Positions 25,534 to 36,843 of a stretch of DNA of 64,000 nucleotides are shown here, piece after piece. This stretch comes from Drechslerella dactyloides (Eukaryota > Ascomycota > Orbiliomycetes > Orbiliales > Orbiliaceae), in assembly GCA_020064725.1 (NCBI GenBank), contig JAGTWJ010000010.1, positions 248,001-312,000 on the forward strand, in the 5' to 3' direction. A program made the position numbers and the translations under genes. The notes under the pieces were generated by a model, which saw nothing but the letters and a program-made list of their open reading frames with translations, did not search any database and had not been told where the DNA came from. Within the stretch, counting starts at the first letter, position 1; each line of letters begins with the position of its first letter.

Positions 25534-26177
25534 ATGTCTGGCCGCCTCGGCAATGTCTTCAGCGAACGCGCAAAGGCGCAGGGAGAGCCTGGGGGCGCAA
25601 TCGACGTCACAATGACTGTTGAATACGAGAAAGACGGCGCCGCAGGAGACGCAGGGGGATTAGTAACAGCGAAGGCAACAATCCCAGAACTCAATGTCGG
25701 TTTTGAAATCACGATGACGGGAAAGTTCACCCAGGATCACAGCATCACAGCTAAGTACGTATTACACGGCATGTCTCCTGCGAGGCTTCCGTATCCACAA
25801 TATTAATACATCTCTCGAGATGATTTTTCTAACCTCGCGGGCAAATAGGGGTCGGTTTGCTCACTGGGAGGGTGCCGAGTTTGTGGGCGACTCAGTTGTA
25901 GCCTGGCTGAATATGGATAGCTTTATCAGTCATAAAGGGGTACGTATGGCTTTGCCAAAGCCTACTCTGACAAGCTGGCAAGCAGTTGTCATCTAGTCAA
26001 CGTACACTAATTGGCCCGGTCTCAAAACACTTGCTCAATCGTTAGGAAAACCAAATATTTTTCAGCACAATTGTCGATCACGAGTTCAAAACTATGGCAG
26101 TGTTTACAGGCGGCGAGGCGCCAGAGCCCAGCTGGGAGATTATGGGCTCGTGTAAATGGACGAAGTTGGATGGATAG
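25534..26177 (+). CDS. Small three-exon beta-rich hypothetical protein (147 aa)
   Basis: Proposed exons are 25534-25754, 25849-25939 and 26046-26177, with introns of 94 and 106 nt (donors GTACGT twice, acceptors AATAG and GTTAG). The spliced frame is clean to TAG at 26175. The protein has no signal peptide or TM segment. It alternates hydrophobic and polar residues in strand-like runs, for example around IDVTMTVEYEKDG and VGFEITMTGKF, with aromatic-rich later strands (FAHWEG, AWLNMDSF). It ends with a conserved-looking W-E-I-x-G-x-C-K-W stretch. The pattern suggests a compact beta-barrel or beta-sandwich, such as a lipocalin- or lectin-like fold, but I do not recognise the family. It is isolated in a gene-poor area with its own TATA box, so it probably has its own regulation. 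Confidence 0.75.
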
Positions 26178-27290
26178 AACGGCCGTCAAAATTGTGTATC
26201 ATGCCCAAAATGGTAGAGGCGTGACTGCACAAGCGGTTAGGATGGTATCGCGAGGCAGGCAGGCACGAAAATTAGGAGATTTTACGTGTATATTCGCTCG
26301 ATATACTTGAAATCATAACATAGATCGCCAATAACAATAACTACTGGTACAGCACAGTCAGCAGCGACTCATTGATACCTCCAATCATTATTATAAGTCA
26401 GGTCATAAATTGACCGGATAATCCACAGACAAGGCTGAAGTTAGGCCAGTTGACAAGGCACCTGGGCCGGGCCAGCGGGCCGGACCATGCACGCTCGCTC
26501 ACCCCTGTCCTTTGCTACGTTGCAACCAACCACGGATGATTGAAACTCAACGGTTACCCCGCCTCAACCTAGTTACCCCGCTCCGCAACCCGGACTTTGA
26601 AGAGAAGTCTGTGGTATATTAGCTTCCATCGATGAAGAACGGAAGGCGAGAAGCAAAATATGTTCGGGATCGCTATAAAGCTACTTTCGAGTTGTAGGTT
26701 TCTTGGTGCCCAGATATGGCGGCCTGCTTGGCTCGCGAAACAGGGTTGCACAGATTTGCACAGGGCTGTCTGGTCGATTAGCTTTAGATATTTCTCTGGG
26801 AGAAGTCAAGCACATAAGTTTGAAATGCAATGGAGAAGGAGTATCTAATTAATGTGCCGCTTAATGATTTTCGCTGTAAAGCTGGCAACATCACGAGTTG
26901 AAGTCAAAGAGCTACAATTAACACACTCCCATCGTCTCGAGAAAGCAGCCTGCTGTTCTTTGGATCTTCAATTATGTAGTAAACATTCTGGTCGTGACTG
27001 TAGATCAATCCCTTCAACGCCACGCATACGACAGCCTGCCTGCAAGACCAAATTCCGAAAATCAGTACTTCCACCAGTACAAATCGAAGAGACGCTGCTA
27101 TTTCCCCTATCAACTCTCATGCGATAATTCCATATGATTTCATCATGACAGTCTGAATTTCCCACATCACGCCACTGGTGCACCAAGAAACCAAGCCGGC
27201 TCCTATTCCACGCAACAAACCGTCAACATTGTATAAAAGTTCCCCCAACGATCAAGAGATACAGTTAGACGAACCTGCATGTCCCCGTAA
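26178..27290. other. Intergenic, no supported gene
   Basis: Short frames only. A minus-strand piece (26968-27186) has two Cys and one Gly-rich turn but no clear start or partner exon. Nothing else was recognised. Confidence 0.35.
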
Positions 27291-27479
27291 CTAGCACTTA
27301 GTACAACTATCCGCAAAGCCCTTCGGCACCTCCGCGCGCTGAAAGTCAAGCTCCGTGCCGCTATCCCCACAAGGCCGGCCGCGTTCGACAGCCTTGGTGC
27401 ATTCGTTAATGTGGTCTTTGCGGCGGAGAAACTGTCCGCATTCCTTGCAGTAGTATTCGATGAAAGTGTGGATGCACAT
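27291..27479 (-). CDS. Small CxxC protein, possible zinc-binding (62 aa)
   Basis: Open frame from the ATG at 27479 to TAG at 27291. It has eight Cys or His residues early and late, including C-K-E-C at residues 11-14 and a C-terminal C-T-K-C at 59-62, with further Cys at 2, 27 and 37. Spaced CxxC pairs suggest a small zinc ribbon or knuckle. Basic residues (RRKDH) lie between. Start choice: an in-frame TTG lies 12 bases upstream, but ATG at 27479 is the first normal start. A TATATATA run lies upstream on this strand (about 27605-27612). Short Cys-rich proteins of this kind are common in fungal genomes and mostly uncharacterised. It could be a chance frame, but the symmetric Cys pattern argues against that. 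Confidence 0.5.
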   Translation of the reverse strand: MCIHTFIEYYCKECGQFLRRKDHINECTKAVERGRPCGDSGTELDFQRAEVPKGFADSCTKC

Positions 27480-28231
27480 CTTTTCTTCCAACTAGATCTC
27501 TCCGCAAGGTTCGACGATGGATAAATAAATTATAGATATGGTAGTGATATTATTTGTTTGATTTGTGATCGGTATCCCTTGAATGTCTGCGAGGGCACGG
27601 TTTATATATATACAAATCTCAGGTTTAAAAGCGGCTGAGGATGTTGTTTGATTCAGCCTTAACGGTCGACCGATTCCTGTGTGACATGACCACTATCGAT
27701 ATGTGAAAGGATATCTATTACCGTCAGCTTACGTTGCATCGCAGTGTGCTCCATATCACATGATGAACGGGTGAGCGAATGCAGACATGCACCAGACCTT
27801 CGGAGGGGGCCGGGTTGTTTGTAGCAATAGGGTGAATATGAGGCTGGGGAAATAGATCGAGTACATATACTTGCATCTGACAGGACGAGCTGAACGCGTG
27901 TCTGCGTTGAAAACACCGCACCACCACTATACTCTGTGTACTTGGCAATACCCCCGCTCGGAGCGCCAAATTGCTGTATATATTTGACAAAACTAAATTA
28001 AGCTCTAAATACTACTACAATTACTTTACTAGATTAAAGGAAGGTAACAGGGCGCCGCTGCAGCACACCGCCCGGGAATCCATATACAAAATAGAATAAA
28101 AATGCTGCTTGCAAACTAGGATAGTCAAGTATCCAACAGCTAATTAGCAAAGAACGCAGGAAGGCCGTGAATCGCCAACATTGCTTTTAGTTCGTCCGTA
28201 GTGAATGAATGCCCGCCCACAAATAATATGT
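27480..28231. other. Intergenic, no supported gene
   Basis: Upstream region of the small CxxC gene (minus strand) and 3' flank of SEY1 (also minus strand). Only short frames are present. Confidence 0.4.
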
Positions 28232-30868
28232 CTAGTCGTCGTCATCGTCATTGACGGCACGCTTGCCCTCGCTCGTCAGGTTGCGCATGCGGATGTTTTC
28301 AGCCGCCGGGGCGCTGCTGCCGCTGGCAAAAGCGTGTGCTCCACGTTGGGAGCCGTGGGCCGGAACATCCAGAAACTCGCGCAGTTTCTCCTACACATTA
28401 TTAGCGGGGATGGCCCGAGTGTAAATGTTGTGTAAAAAAACGTACCTTGCCAACTTCGAGGGCCTGCCTGCCGGTGGCGCCACCAACGCTCATGATGGGG
28501 CCCCACAGATTAAGCGTGTGCGCCACGTACGCGCCGACGGCCGCGAGCAGCAGCATCACAAAGTACAGCGGGTTGCGCACGACCGCCCAAAACTCGTTCC
28601 AGCCGAGGATGACGAGCAGACCGTAGAACCACACGGGGATCTGCTCAACGCTAGAAATAGTTCCACGCTTGGCGTCCACGAACGCCTGGTCCGCCTGCCG
28701 ATTGAAGCTCTCGGTAAGCGAAGTGATCCGGCCGGGGGTGAGGATCGTGAACGTCTTGGCGGAAGTGGGAGAAGTCACGTCCTCCTCGTCATCGTCTTCC
28801 TCGGCGACGGCCTCTTCCAAGCCCGGCGGTGCCTCGCCGATGAATTCTGTCAAGGGCGGCTGCTTGTCCTCCTCCAGCTTGAATGTTGCCAACTCGGGGA
28901 TGAGTTTGAGAACGGTCTCCTTGCTCTTGGCGAACGTGCCCTCGATGTCCTCGCCGGCCTTCCAAACTCGAGGGACGCCGTGCTCGTCGTAACGGAAGTC
29001 CTTGTCAAAGTAGCCCATCAAGCGGGTGATTAGACTCTGCTCCTTAGTCTCTTCGTCCAGGATGGCGCGCAGCACCCGCCAGGCGCGCTTCTTGAGTTGG
29101 TAGACCGCCTGCTCGTTCTCCTCCATGGTAGCGTTGAGGGCCGTCGATCTTTGCGTAAAGACGGAGACCTGCGAGGTGACGCTTTCAGTGAAGAGCGTCC
29201 AGACGCGGGGGTAGAGCGTCGGCGAAATGGTCTTGAACATGTACGCAGCGCCATCGTCCTCAGAGGTAAACTTGGATCGCAGGCTCTTCTCCATGCGGGT
29301 CAGCAGGCGGGCCATCTCCTCACCACGCAGGCGGGTGGCGCGGTCGTCAAGGTCCTTCTCGACGGCCTTGAGCTCCTCAGTGTATATGAACATGTTGTCC
29401 AAACTGCACGCCATCGCCTCCGCGATAAAGTCGGTGAGCACGGCTGCACGGGTTTCCGTAACCAGGGAGGCAAAGTCAGCGCCGGAGCGCTTGATCCCCT
29501 TTTGGATGGTATCGGCAAAGATCTCGACAGCGGTCTTGTGCGCAGCGGTGAGCTGCGCGACGAAGAGAACTCTAAGCCTCGCCTGCAGCTTCTTCTGCAG
29601 GTCCTCAAGCTTCCGCTTGTAAACTCCCTTGTGATAGCGTCCGGCCTCCTCGGTAAACTTGGAGATGGCAATATCGAGAGCGGACTTCATCGACGGCCCG
29701 AGGTTCTCCTGCACAATCTTCTGGTTGAGGGCAGTCTCGAACGGGGTGATGATTTCGTCGAAGAGCTCAACACAAGCGGTCGAGATTTCATCGCAGCGGT
29801 ATTGGGCAAGGAGCTCCTGCTGGGTGGGGAGATCGAGGTCCTTGTTTTCAGTGATCATGCGCCAGATGTTACCGGCGTAATGAGGGAGTCCATCAGCGGG
29901 GATGCGGCGGTGATATGCCGGCAGGAAGACGCCGGTCTCGGCAGTATCAAGAACGCCATCAGCGGCCTGCTTGGCGTTCAAAGGCGTTTCCTCGCGGAAT
30001 CTGAGCTTGAGCCTTTGAGTCTCGGCTTTGAATTGGTCCGGCTGAAGCAGCTTGTGGGGAAGGGTGGTGAAAGTAAAATCGAAAAAGTCGCTGATCTGCG
30101 ACGACTCGAGTCCCGGCGGTTTGGACAGGCCATGCCAGATGTTGTTCAGGTCGGCCATGAGGGTGTTCTTGAGATTCTCAAGCGGGGTGTGGCCGATGTG
30201 GTCTCGGATGACGAAGAAGAGCAAGGAACGGTGGACCGTCGACTTGTCCTTCTGGAAGAGCTGCAGGTTGACCTCGAAGACGGTCTTGAGAAGGCCCATG
30301 TTGGCACCTTGATACAGGCCGACCTGGTGCTCCCAAATGTTGACGATAAGGACTTCCGAGGTGGCAAGGGCGAACAGGGCCGATTTTCGCTCGAAGTCCT
30401 GGTCTTCCCCACGTTCGCGGCCATCGGTACCCTCGACGTCCATGACCAAGATGTTGTCGGCCATGTGCGGCTTGCCCGGGTCCGTCGAGGCCTCCGGGTC
30501 GGTGGCCAGTGACATCCAGATGCCCTTGGTCGTCTGCTGGCGCTTTGACTCGGACATGACGGGGAAGGAGGTGTTGAAGAGGTGGTTGAGGAGGGTGGAC
30601 TTGCCGGTGGACTGGGAGCCGAAGACGGAGATGAGGTGGTAGGAAAAGCCGGCCTGGAGAACGTGGGTAGCGGAGAGGTAGTCCGGCATTGTCTGGCTGC
30701 GGATAGTCTTCTTGTTAGCTGGAGCAACAGGAGGAAAGATGGTGAGACGGACGTGAATTCCTTGTTCTCGTCGATGACCTGGGTGCCGTGGTCAAATTCG
30801 CCGTCGTGGTCGCCATTGGAGGTGCCGTTCGCGCCATTTGCGCCGTTGATACCGTCCGCGGCCGCCAT
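28232..30868 (-). CDS. sey1: Sey1/RHD3/atlastin-type ER-fusion GTPase
   Basis: Proposed exons on the minus strand are 30868-30753, 30696-28446 and 28390-28232, giving 841 aa, the usual length for Sey1. Introns are 56 nt (donor GTCCGT, acceptor CGCAG) and 55 nt (donor GTACGT, acceptor TGTAG). The first junction restores the family spacing between the H-G-x-Q-V-I-D-E motif and the GTPase core. Seen: P-loop GSQSTGKST (about residues 65-73), G3 motif DVEGTDGRER (about 125), R-D G4 motif, a long helical middle region, a hairpin of two closely spaced TM segments (about 731-776) and a hydrophilic tail ending in an Asp-rich run. Sey1 drives homotypic fusion of ER tubules and sits in the ER membrane with both ends cytosolic. 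The N-terminus has an Asn/Gly-rich low-complexity leader. Confidence 0.96.
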
Positions 30869-32099
30869 TTCGAGGTGTGGTGTCGAGGTGAGAGTCTCGT
30901 AGCTAGGAGAGGGAAGCTGCCGCCACCCGTGGAGCTTGACCGGGAGCTCAGAAGCTTGGCTGGATAGGGGCGAGCGAGTGTCTGGAAGCCGTCCCTGAGA
31001 TTGAGAAGTCGTAGATTGCGTCTAAGCGTAGATGGCAGCTGTCATCGCCGTTCGGGAGAACAGGAGATGGGGATGTGAAGGGAGGAAGAGGAGGGTTGAA
31101 AGGAGGTCGACTTCAAAGAGCAGGCGGCCACCGGAGCTGCGGCGGCCATGTGCTCCTCAAAAAGCGTTGCCCGACGTCCGCCCAAAAAAGCAATTTGCCC
31201 AAAACAACACGCCAACACCACAAACAACACACCCCGCAGCTCTCCCACGTCGGCCGTCGATGTCATACGGTCCAGCGGGGTCGGCCGCCTGCAGGCGGGC
31301 TGCATCGACCAGCTGGAGGCGCTATCTCTGACTCAGTTCGACGCTGCTTCGTTGGAGTGCATGCACTTCTGCGGCTTGCGCGGTGTAAGCTGTCTATATA
31401 TAACGCTACTTACCCCCAGACTCGAGCTAACATCGATTGAGTCGTGTCGAGGTCATGTCATGGTCGAGTAGATACATCATGATCAGGTTGATAGGATTTT
31501 GTAGTTTTCGTGAGCTCGGAATGCTCGCTGAAAATATAACATATCGGCAAGGCGATTGACATTTTCTGGCCGGCTTGCAGTACCGCTGGGTAAACGATAC
31601 GATATCAAGCGTTTAATTGCGTGCTAGCTGAGTATACCGAGGGATCTAATTAAGAAAGACGAAGACGTTCATGGATCTAGGATAGACACACTTCGTCCTG
31701 GGAATCATTTGTACGAAATTACTGGCACGCTATCAAGGTAAATAGACGTGGACAACCGATGAAGCTCTTGGCACTGCGTCTGGAATTATAGGGATATGTT
31801 CGCTTTAGTCTCCTTAATTTCTAGTGAATGATGTCCAGAGAAAGGGGACATTGCATGAAAGCAATGTTGTGTATGTTTCCTTAATGCATATGCTTGTCTG
31901 TATGTCATTATAATAATATAAGCTACTAATTCTATAGATGTAATTATGATAGATATGTTCAATCACATATTCAAAAGTCGGCCCCCTTCCAATACGTAAA
32001 GAATACAGAATTTGTACATCGAATCATACACGGAAGTCAATCACATCCACACTTGAACGCCATCCAATACAATACCAATCGCTTGAAAGCAGGACAACC
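30869..32099. other. Intergenic: SEY1 promoter and 3' flank of the coiled-coil gene
   Basis: A GC-rich region upstream of SEY1 (31000-31400) has overlapping open frames on both strands. A minus-strand frame at 31042-31305 has one hydrophobic segment and a plus-strand frame at 31148-31471 has none. Neither has support beyond openness. The remainder to 32.1 kb is AT-rich and featureless. Confidence 0.4.
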
Positions 32100-34477
32100 C
32101 TACGCTGCCGCCCGCTGCGCCCCGACCTGCCCATCCCACCACTCCACCTTCTCCGCCATCCGCTGGCCAAGCATATACATCCGCTTCTTCTGCGCCGCGC
32201 TCGCCCTCTCGAGTGTCTGGATCTTCGCATCTCGCTCCTTCATCTGTGCCTCCGCCTCCGACAGCGCCGCACCCAGCCGTCCCCGTGCGGCTGTCGACGC
32301 CTTGAGCAGCTCCCGCAACTTATCCTTCTCTTCTGTCGTTGTGCGCACGAACTTCTCGAGCGTCTGCTCCGTCTCCTTCATCCGCTCCATCTTCTCGCGC
32401 GCTTCGGCCAGCTCGGCTTTTGTTCGCTCCGCATCCTCGAGCCGCGCTTTCATTTTCTCCGCCTCAGACGACATGTTGACGACCTGTGCTTTTAGGGCTT
32501 GCAGCTCTTTAGTCGTGGAATTGCGCGCGGCGGCGGCCGCGTCGTGGTGAGTCTTCCATTCCTCGATTGCGCGCTCGCGCTCGAGCAACTCGGTCGTGAG
32601 GCGTTTTCGCTCGTTTTCGGTGTTTGTGAGCCGGGCGGTTGTGTCGCGGTCCTGCATTTCCAGGTGGCTGATGTGCGAGGACATTTGCGTCTTCGTTAGC
32701 TCATACATGCTCGTGCGGGATTCTAGCTCCTGCGATGCCTCCGCGCGCTGGTTGTGGAGTTGGTCGATCTGTGTGGTGAGTTGTGATATCGTCTCGGCTT
32801 TGTCGGCCTCGATGCGCTGGGTGTGTGCTTCGATAGCCTTCGCGTGGGCCTGCCAGTCGTTGAGGGATGCGTGGAGCTGCTTCGCGTGGCGGTCTTTCTC
32901 AGAGAGCGCCTGTTCGGAGCTGTTGAGTTTCTCGATGATTGTCTGTCGGTCTGTTGTTAATTGGTCGACGTATTTGTCCATGGACACGCGGTAGGCCTCC
33001 CATTCCGCGACGCGGGCTTGGGAGGCCTTGTGCAGCTTGTCGACGTCGGCGAGCTGGGCGCGCAGCTTGGCGAGCTCGGCGAGGAGGGAGTTGTGTTCCG
33101 CGTTGCTGAGGAGGACTGTGTCGGGAGGTTGTAAGTATTCGGTTGGTTGTCTGTACGCGTACGTTAGCAAAAGCAGGCCTATGGAGGGAAAAATTTAAGG
33201 TCTGCATACGGGTGGCCGTTGGTGGTGGGTTCGGGCGTGATAGCACGCAGCGAGGTTCCATCCGGCGGGAGGAGCACCTTGCTCGTTTCTCGAATGTCTT
33301 CCTCGGCTTGCAGCTGGTCGTTTTGGGTGCCGGTTGTGTGCTCCAGCTCCAGGCGCTCGTCACCGCCGGCCAGGGCGGGTGCTGGTGGGGTTGGGGCCTC
33401 GGTGTTATCGAGCTCGGCAACGAATGAGGGGTTGCCGCCATAGTATCCCGTCAGGTCGGGCACCCAGCTATCCCACGTAGGACTTGTCGGCTGCTCTGTA
33501 AATGTGCCATTGCCTAGGTCGTTCGCACGGCCTACGTTTTGATCGTTTGCTGGCGCTGGCGGCGGCGGCGGCGGTACCGGAGGGCTCGGGAGACTTAGTT
33601 TTCGGAAGCTAGACGGGCCTGGGGAAGTACGGCCGGATGGCGACCGTTTGTGCATGATGAACGCGCTGGGCGGTGGAACCGACGGCTTGGTTGGGCTCCG
33701 CTGTATCTTGGCGGGAGGTGGAGGCGGGGGTGGAGGCCGGGCAGCATGTGGATTAGCCATGGGCTCTCCTATATCCGTGGGCGAAGCCTCTTCTCTGAAT
33801 GGATTGGCGAGTGTGCCGACAGGGACGCCTGGAGGAGGAGCAGGAGGAGGATAGCTTGGCATCGGCGGTGATGACGGCATCGAAGCTATCGAGGACCTAT
33901 GCGAAGTATGTGAAGGGCCAGGCGGCGAGACTGTACTCGTGGGACTTGGAGGTATAACGACAGATGGTCGAGAATTCGGGAAGCTGGAGACGCCGTCCAC
34001 CGCGATTCCTATACCCTGGTGGTAGTCTCCAACCGGCGCCTCTGACAACGGTATCGTATCCATTTTCGCTCTCGGTGGTTCCGACACACGTATCGGTATC
34101 GGAGGACCGAGCCTTGGTCTCGGCTTGCTCCCCGCCTTTACGCCCAGGTGGGACGTGCCACTCATGGCCATCCACGGCGACAGCTGCGGCGACTCGCGGC
34201 TCTCGGCCGCCAGCCTCGACATGTAGCTGTCCTTCTTCTTCGCGTCCTGTCCGGAAGAGGTGCTGCTGATGGTCTCCGTCGCGCTGGAGCGGCGGTCGGG
34301 TACCGCAATGGGCATTCTGTCGGTATCGCCAGCCCTGGCCATGGGGGGAGCTTCGCGGATGTCGTCGGGTTCATGGTCGACGATTGCGGGGAGTGCTGGT
34401 GTGAGCTTTGCGTTGTTTTTGTTGGATTTCTCCTCGGCCGCGATCCTGGACGACTTTCGCCGGAGAAAGTGCTTCAT
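32100..34477 (-). CDS. Proline-rich coiled-coil protein (772 aa), function unknown
   Basis: Proposed exons are 34477-33210 and 33150-32100 (minus), joined across a 59-nt intron with donor GTATGC and acceptor GTACAG; the frame is retained. Residues 1-420 are basic at the start (M-K-H-F-L-R-R-K-S-S) and then Ser/Pro-rich and probably disordered, with several polyproline tracts of 6-8 residues like those that bind profilin or SH3/WW domains. Residues about 440-750 form a long coiled coil dense in Glu, Lys, Ala and Leu heptads. The last residues, around M-L-G-Q-R-M-A-E-K-V-E-W-W-D, look like a conserved cap. No catalytic motif is present. The layout suggests a scaffold at the cortex, cytoskeleton or spindle pole, which is inference only. 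It is conserved in type among filamentous fungi, where such genes are often named only from coiled-coil content. Confidence 0.82.
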
Positions 34478-36248
34478 GGCGGGAACGGACGCAGCTTAAC
34501 AGCCGGCTCGTATAGGTACGGAATGGGTATATCGATATCTCTTTCGCGCGTCGGAAGGCCTGGCCGCAGGCGGGACGTCTTTTTTAATCGGTGCCGTCAC
34601 TCTAGTTGCTGTTGTCGGTCTCGCTGTTGGGAGGGTATACCCGACTTAAGGGGCTGGCAACATCGTGCTGGGCCGTACAGTTAACTGCAGTTCAAACGAG
34701 CGATTGAAGAAAATGGCCAGCGGGGAAGCGGACTAGCTAGCTCGCAGCCACAGTCGAGCCTTGGTTGGTACTGTGCGACGGTATTCTTTCAGCCTCGTGG
34801 CCGTCGGTCGGGACGCGCAACCAGGAACGTAAGTACAGTGCGTCAATTCGTCTCGTCGTCGGTGTACAAGTCTGTGCAGGCCAGTTATATCCGCTCTGTA
34901 GCCACCCTCCCAGAAATTGCCAAACCGATATCAAACTGGTTTATGCAGACGTGAAATTCAAAATGTGGTTAGCATGCGTGCTCGATCGAGGCGGCGGCCG
35001 ACAGCCAGGGTTGGCGGGAGATTATAAGGCATCGCCCACAGTTGCGACGCTGCCTGAGTGGAGGATCCACGCCCGGATCTTGCGACCGGCTCGCATGTGT
35101 CATTGGGCGAAACCGTCCGTTGGGAAGCTGGTTCTCCGTCTTTTGAGGCCAGAAGGTGGATGCACGGAGCACATTATCGAGAAGTTCTGTCTGCGGCATG
35201 TCACATCTCCCACAAGAGCCTCTCTAGCACGAATTCGATCTCTCGCCCATGCATGCAACCAGCCGATAGCAGCGAGCATGCAGTGAATGTTCTAATATTG
35301 TCAACAGACTTTGGGGCAAAGACCAACAAGACCAAGGTGGGGCGAGCGAGGCACATGGGCCCATCTGGGGTGGATGCCTCTGAGGAAATTTCACAGCCGT
35401 GCCGGTTGATTCTGTATCCGCTGCCTCAGCCTGCTCCCAGGCGAACTGGTGGGCTCGTTCACCTTCATTTCGATGTTTAAGCCGCAGCACAGCGATCCTT
35501 AACTGCTCGAGCAAGCAAGCAAGCAATCGCAAGCAAGGCTCCCGCGATCCGAAAGGCCAGACAGACGGGCGCCCTGACCAGGCAGTCGAACTAAAATCGA
35601 CTCATGGGACCCGCCGGGTGAGGAGATGGCGTTACGCCGTCCACAAACCTGCCAGTCCGCGGCGACCTCTGCTATCAATGCAATCAAATATGACAAATTC
35701 AGCCCCCGGTCGGGGTGCATGTGTGCTCGGAAGAAACAGGGAAACCCGCCAGAAGACCAAAAGCTAAATGTCGGCCGGTCAGTGAAAAGGCCATACATAC
35801 ATGCATGCATAGCCTAGCGTGGTCGCAACTGCTAGCCTACAGCCTCGCTGGCCAAGAATCGTCACGCCAGGCGATATGTAAAAACGGATAAGACCCCCAT
35901 CAGTGCCCCCCGTCGCGATCGCGACTGAAATGTCGGAGGCCGTACAGGACGCATACGAGAACTAGGTATTTACTGACGTACACGATACAAAAAACACACG
36001 ATCCCGCCAACGCTTGGATCCATCGAAGAACCTGGTCCGCGACCGCTGGAGTCCAAGACGGGAGAGCACAACAACGGACTGGGATACGCCTGGTGTATAA
36101 TTGGTCGCACACACGTTTATTTCCGGAAGCGGATCCACCGCAGGCGACGGCTGGCGACAACGCAGCTGCACGGTATCGACAAGCATTCGGAAAATCGAGC
36201 GAGGCTGGCCGAATTGGCATAAACTCGACCGTCCATTTATCGGTGCTG
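34478..36248. other. Intergenic between divergent genes, no supported gene
   Basis: This lies between the coiled-coil gene (leftward) and the RBR ligase gene (rightward). A 237-codon minus-strand frame overlaps the right half (35962-36675), but its translation is Arg/Ser/Cys-rich without domains. CATACATGCATGCAT-type runs occur near 35795 and 36555. Confidence 0.4.
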
Positions 36249-36297
36249 GTTGGACGGGTAATGTTGAACCTGCTTTACGGTAGCAGGCCCGTCCAAC
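36249..36297. repeat. Bulged inverted repeat (hairpin)
   Basis: GTTGGACGGG (36249-36258) pairs with CCCGTCCAAC (36288-36297), and CCTGCT (36269-36274) pairs with AGCAGG (36282-36287). This gives 16 perfect base pairs with a 7-base loop and a 10-base bulge on the left arm only. It lies about 550 bases upstream of the RBR ligase start and could be an RNA structure in a 5' UTR, a protein-binding site or chance. Confidence 0.6.
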
Positions 36298-36843
36298 ATG
36301 AAGAAATTTACGTGCGTTTGCAATATTTGATCTCCCCTTTCCTCGATCTCGTTTCCTCCTTCCTTTGAATTCCTCCAGAACCCTCGTTTGTTTCGATCCT
36401 CGGAATCCGAAACTCGACTCGACGCCCGCGCTGCCCACTCTATCAGCGGACATTGCCAGAACCTGATACGTGCCCCAGCTCAGGATCTGGCAGCAGCCAG
36501 CTTGTTTCATGAGTGCATGTAAATAGATGCACGCAGTCCAAGCTGGCTCATTCGCACATGCATACGTGCATACGTCCTTTGCAAATCGTGCAGTCCATGC
36601 GGGCTCGATCTTCATGACCGTCTCAAACGATTGACTGACTGAATCCTTCCGGCAATCAGACGGCCGGCCCATCAAAAGCCCCTCCTGAAGACCGGCCGCC
36701 GCTACGCCTCCAGCCCGGCTGCGAGCTCAAGCGCCACATTCCGAACGAGCGCTAATTACCCTGCGTTCGACGTTGACGTCGACTGGCCCATTAAGAGGTG
36801 AGCGATTAACTTTTACTTGCTTACCTACTCCACCTCACCTCCA

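Noticed and set aside
29097..30512. A 471-codon open frame on the plus strand
   Set aside because: It lies antisense to the GTPase exon of SEY1, which has clear motifs. The antisense translation has no domain and is a codon-bias shadow.
35962..36675. A 237-codon minus-strand frame
   Set aside because: It overlaps the hairpin and the upstream region of the RBR gene. No motif was found and its composition is unlike the real genes nearby.
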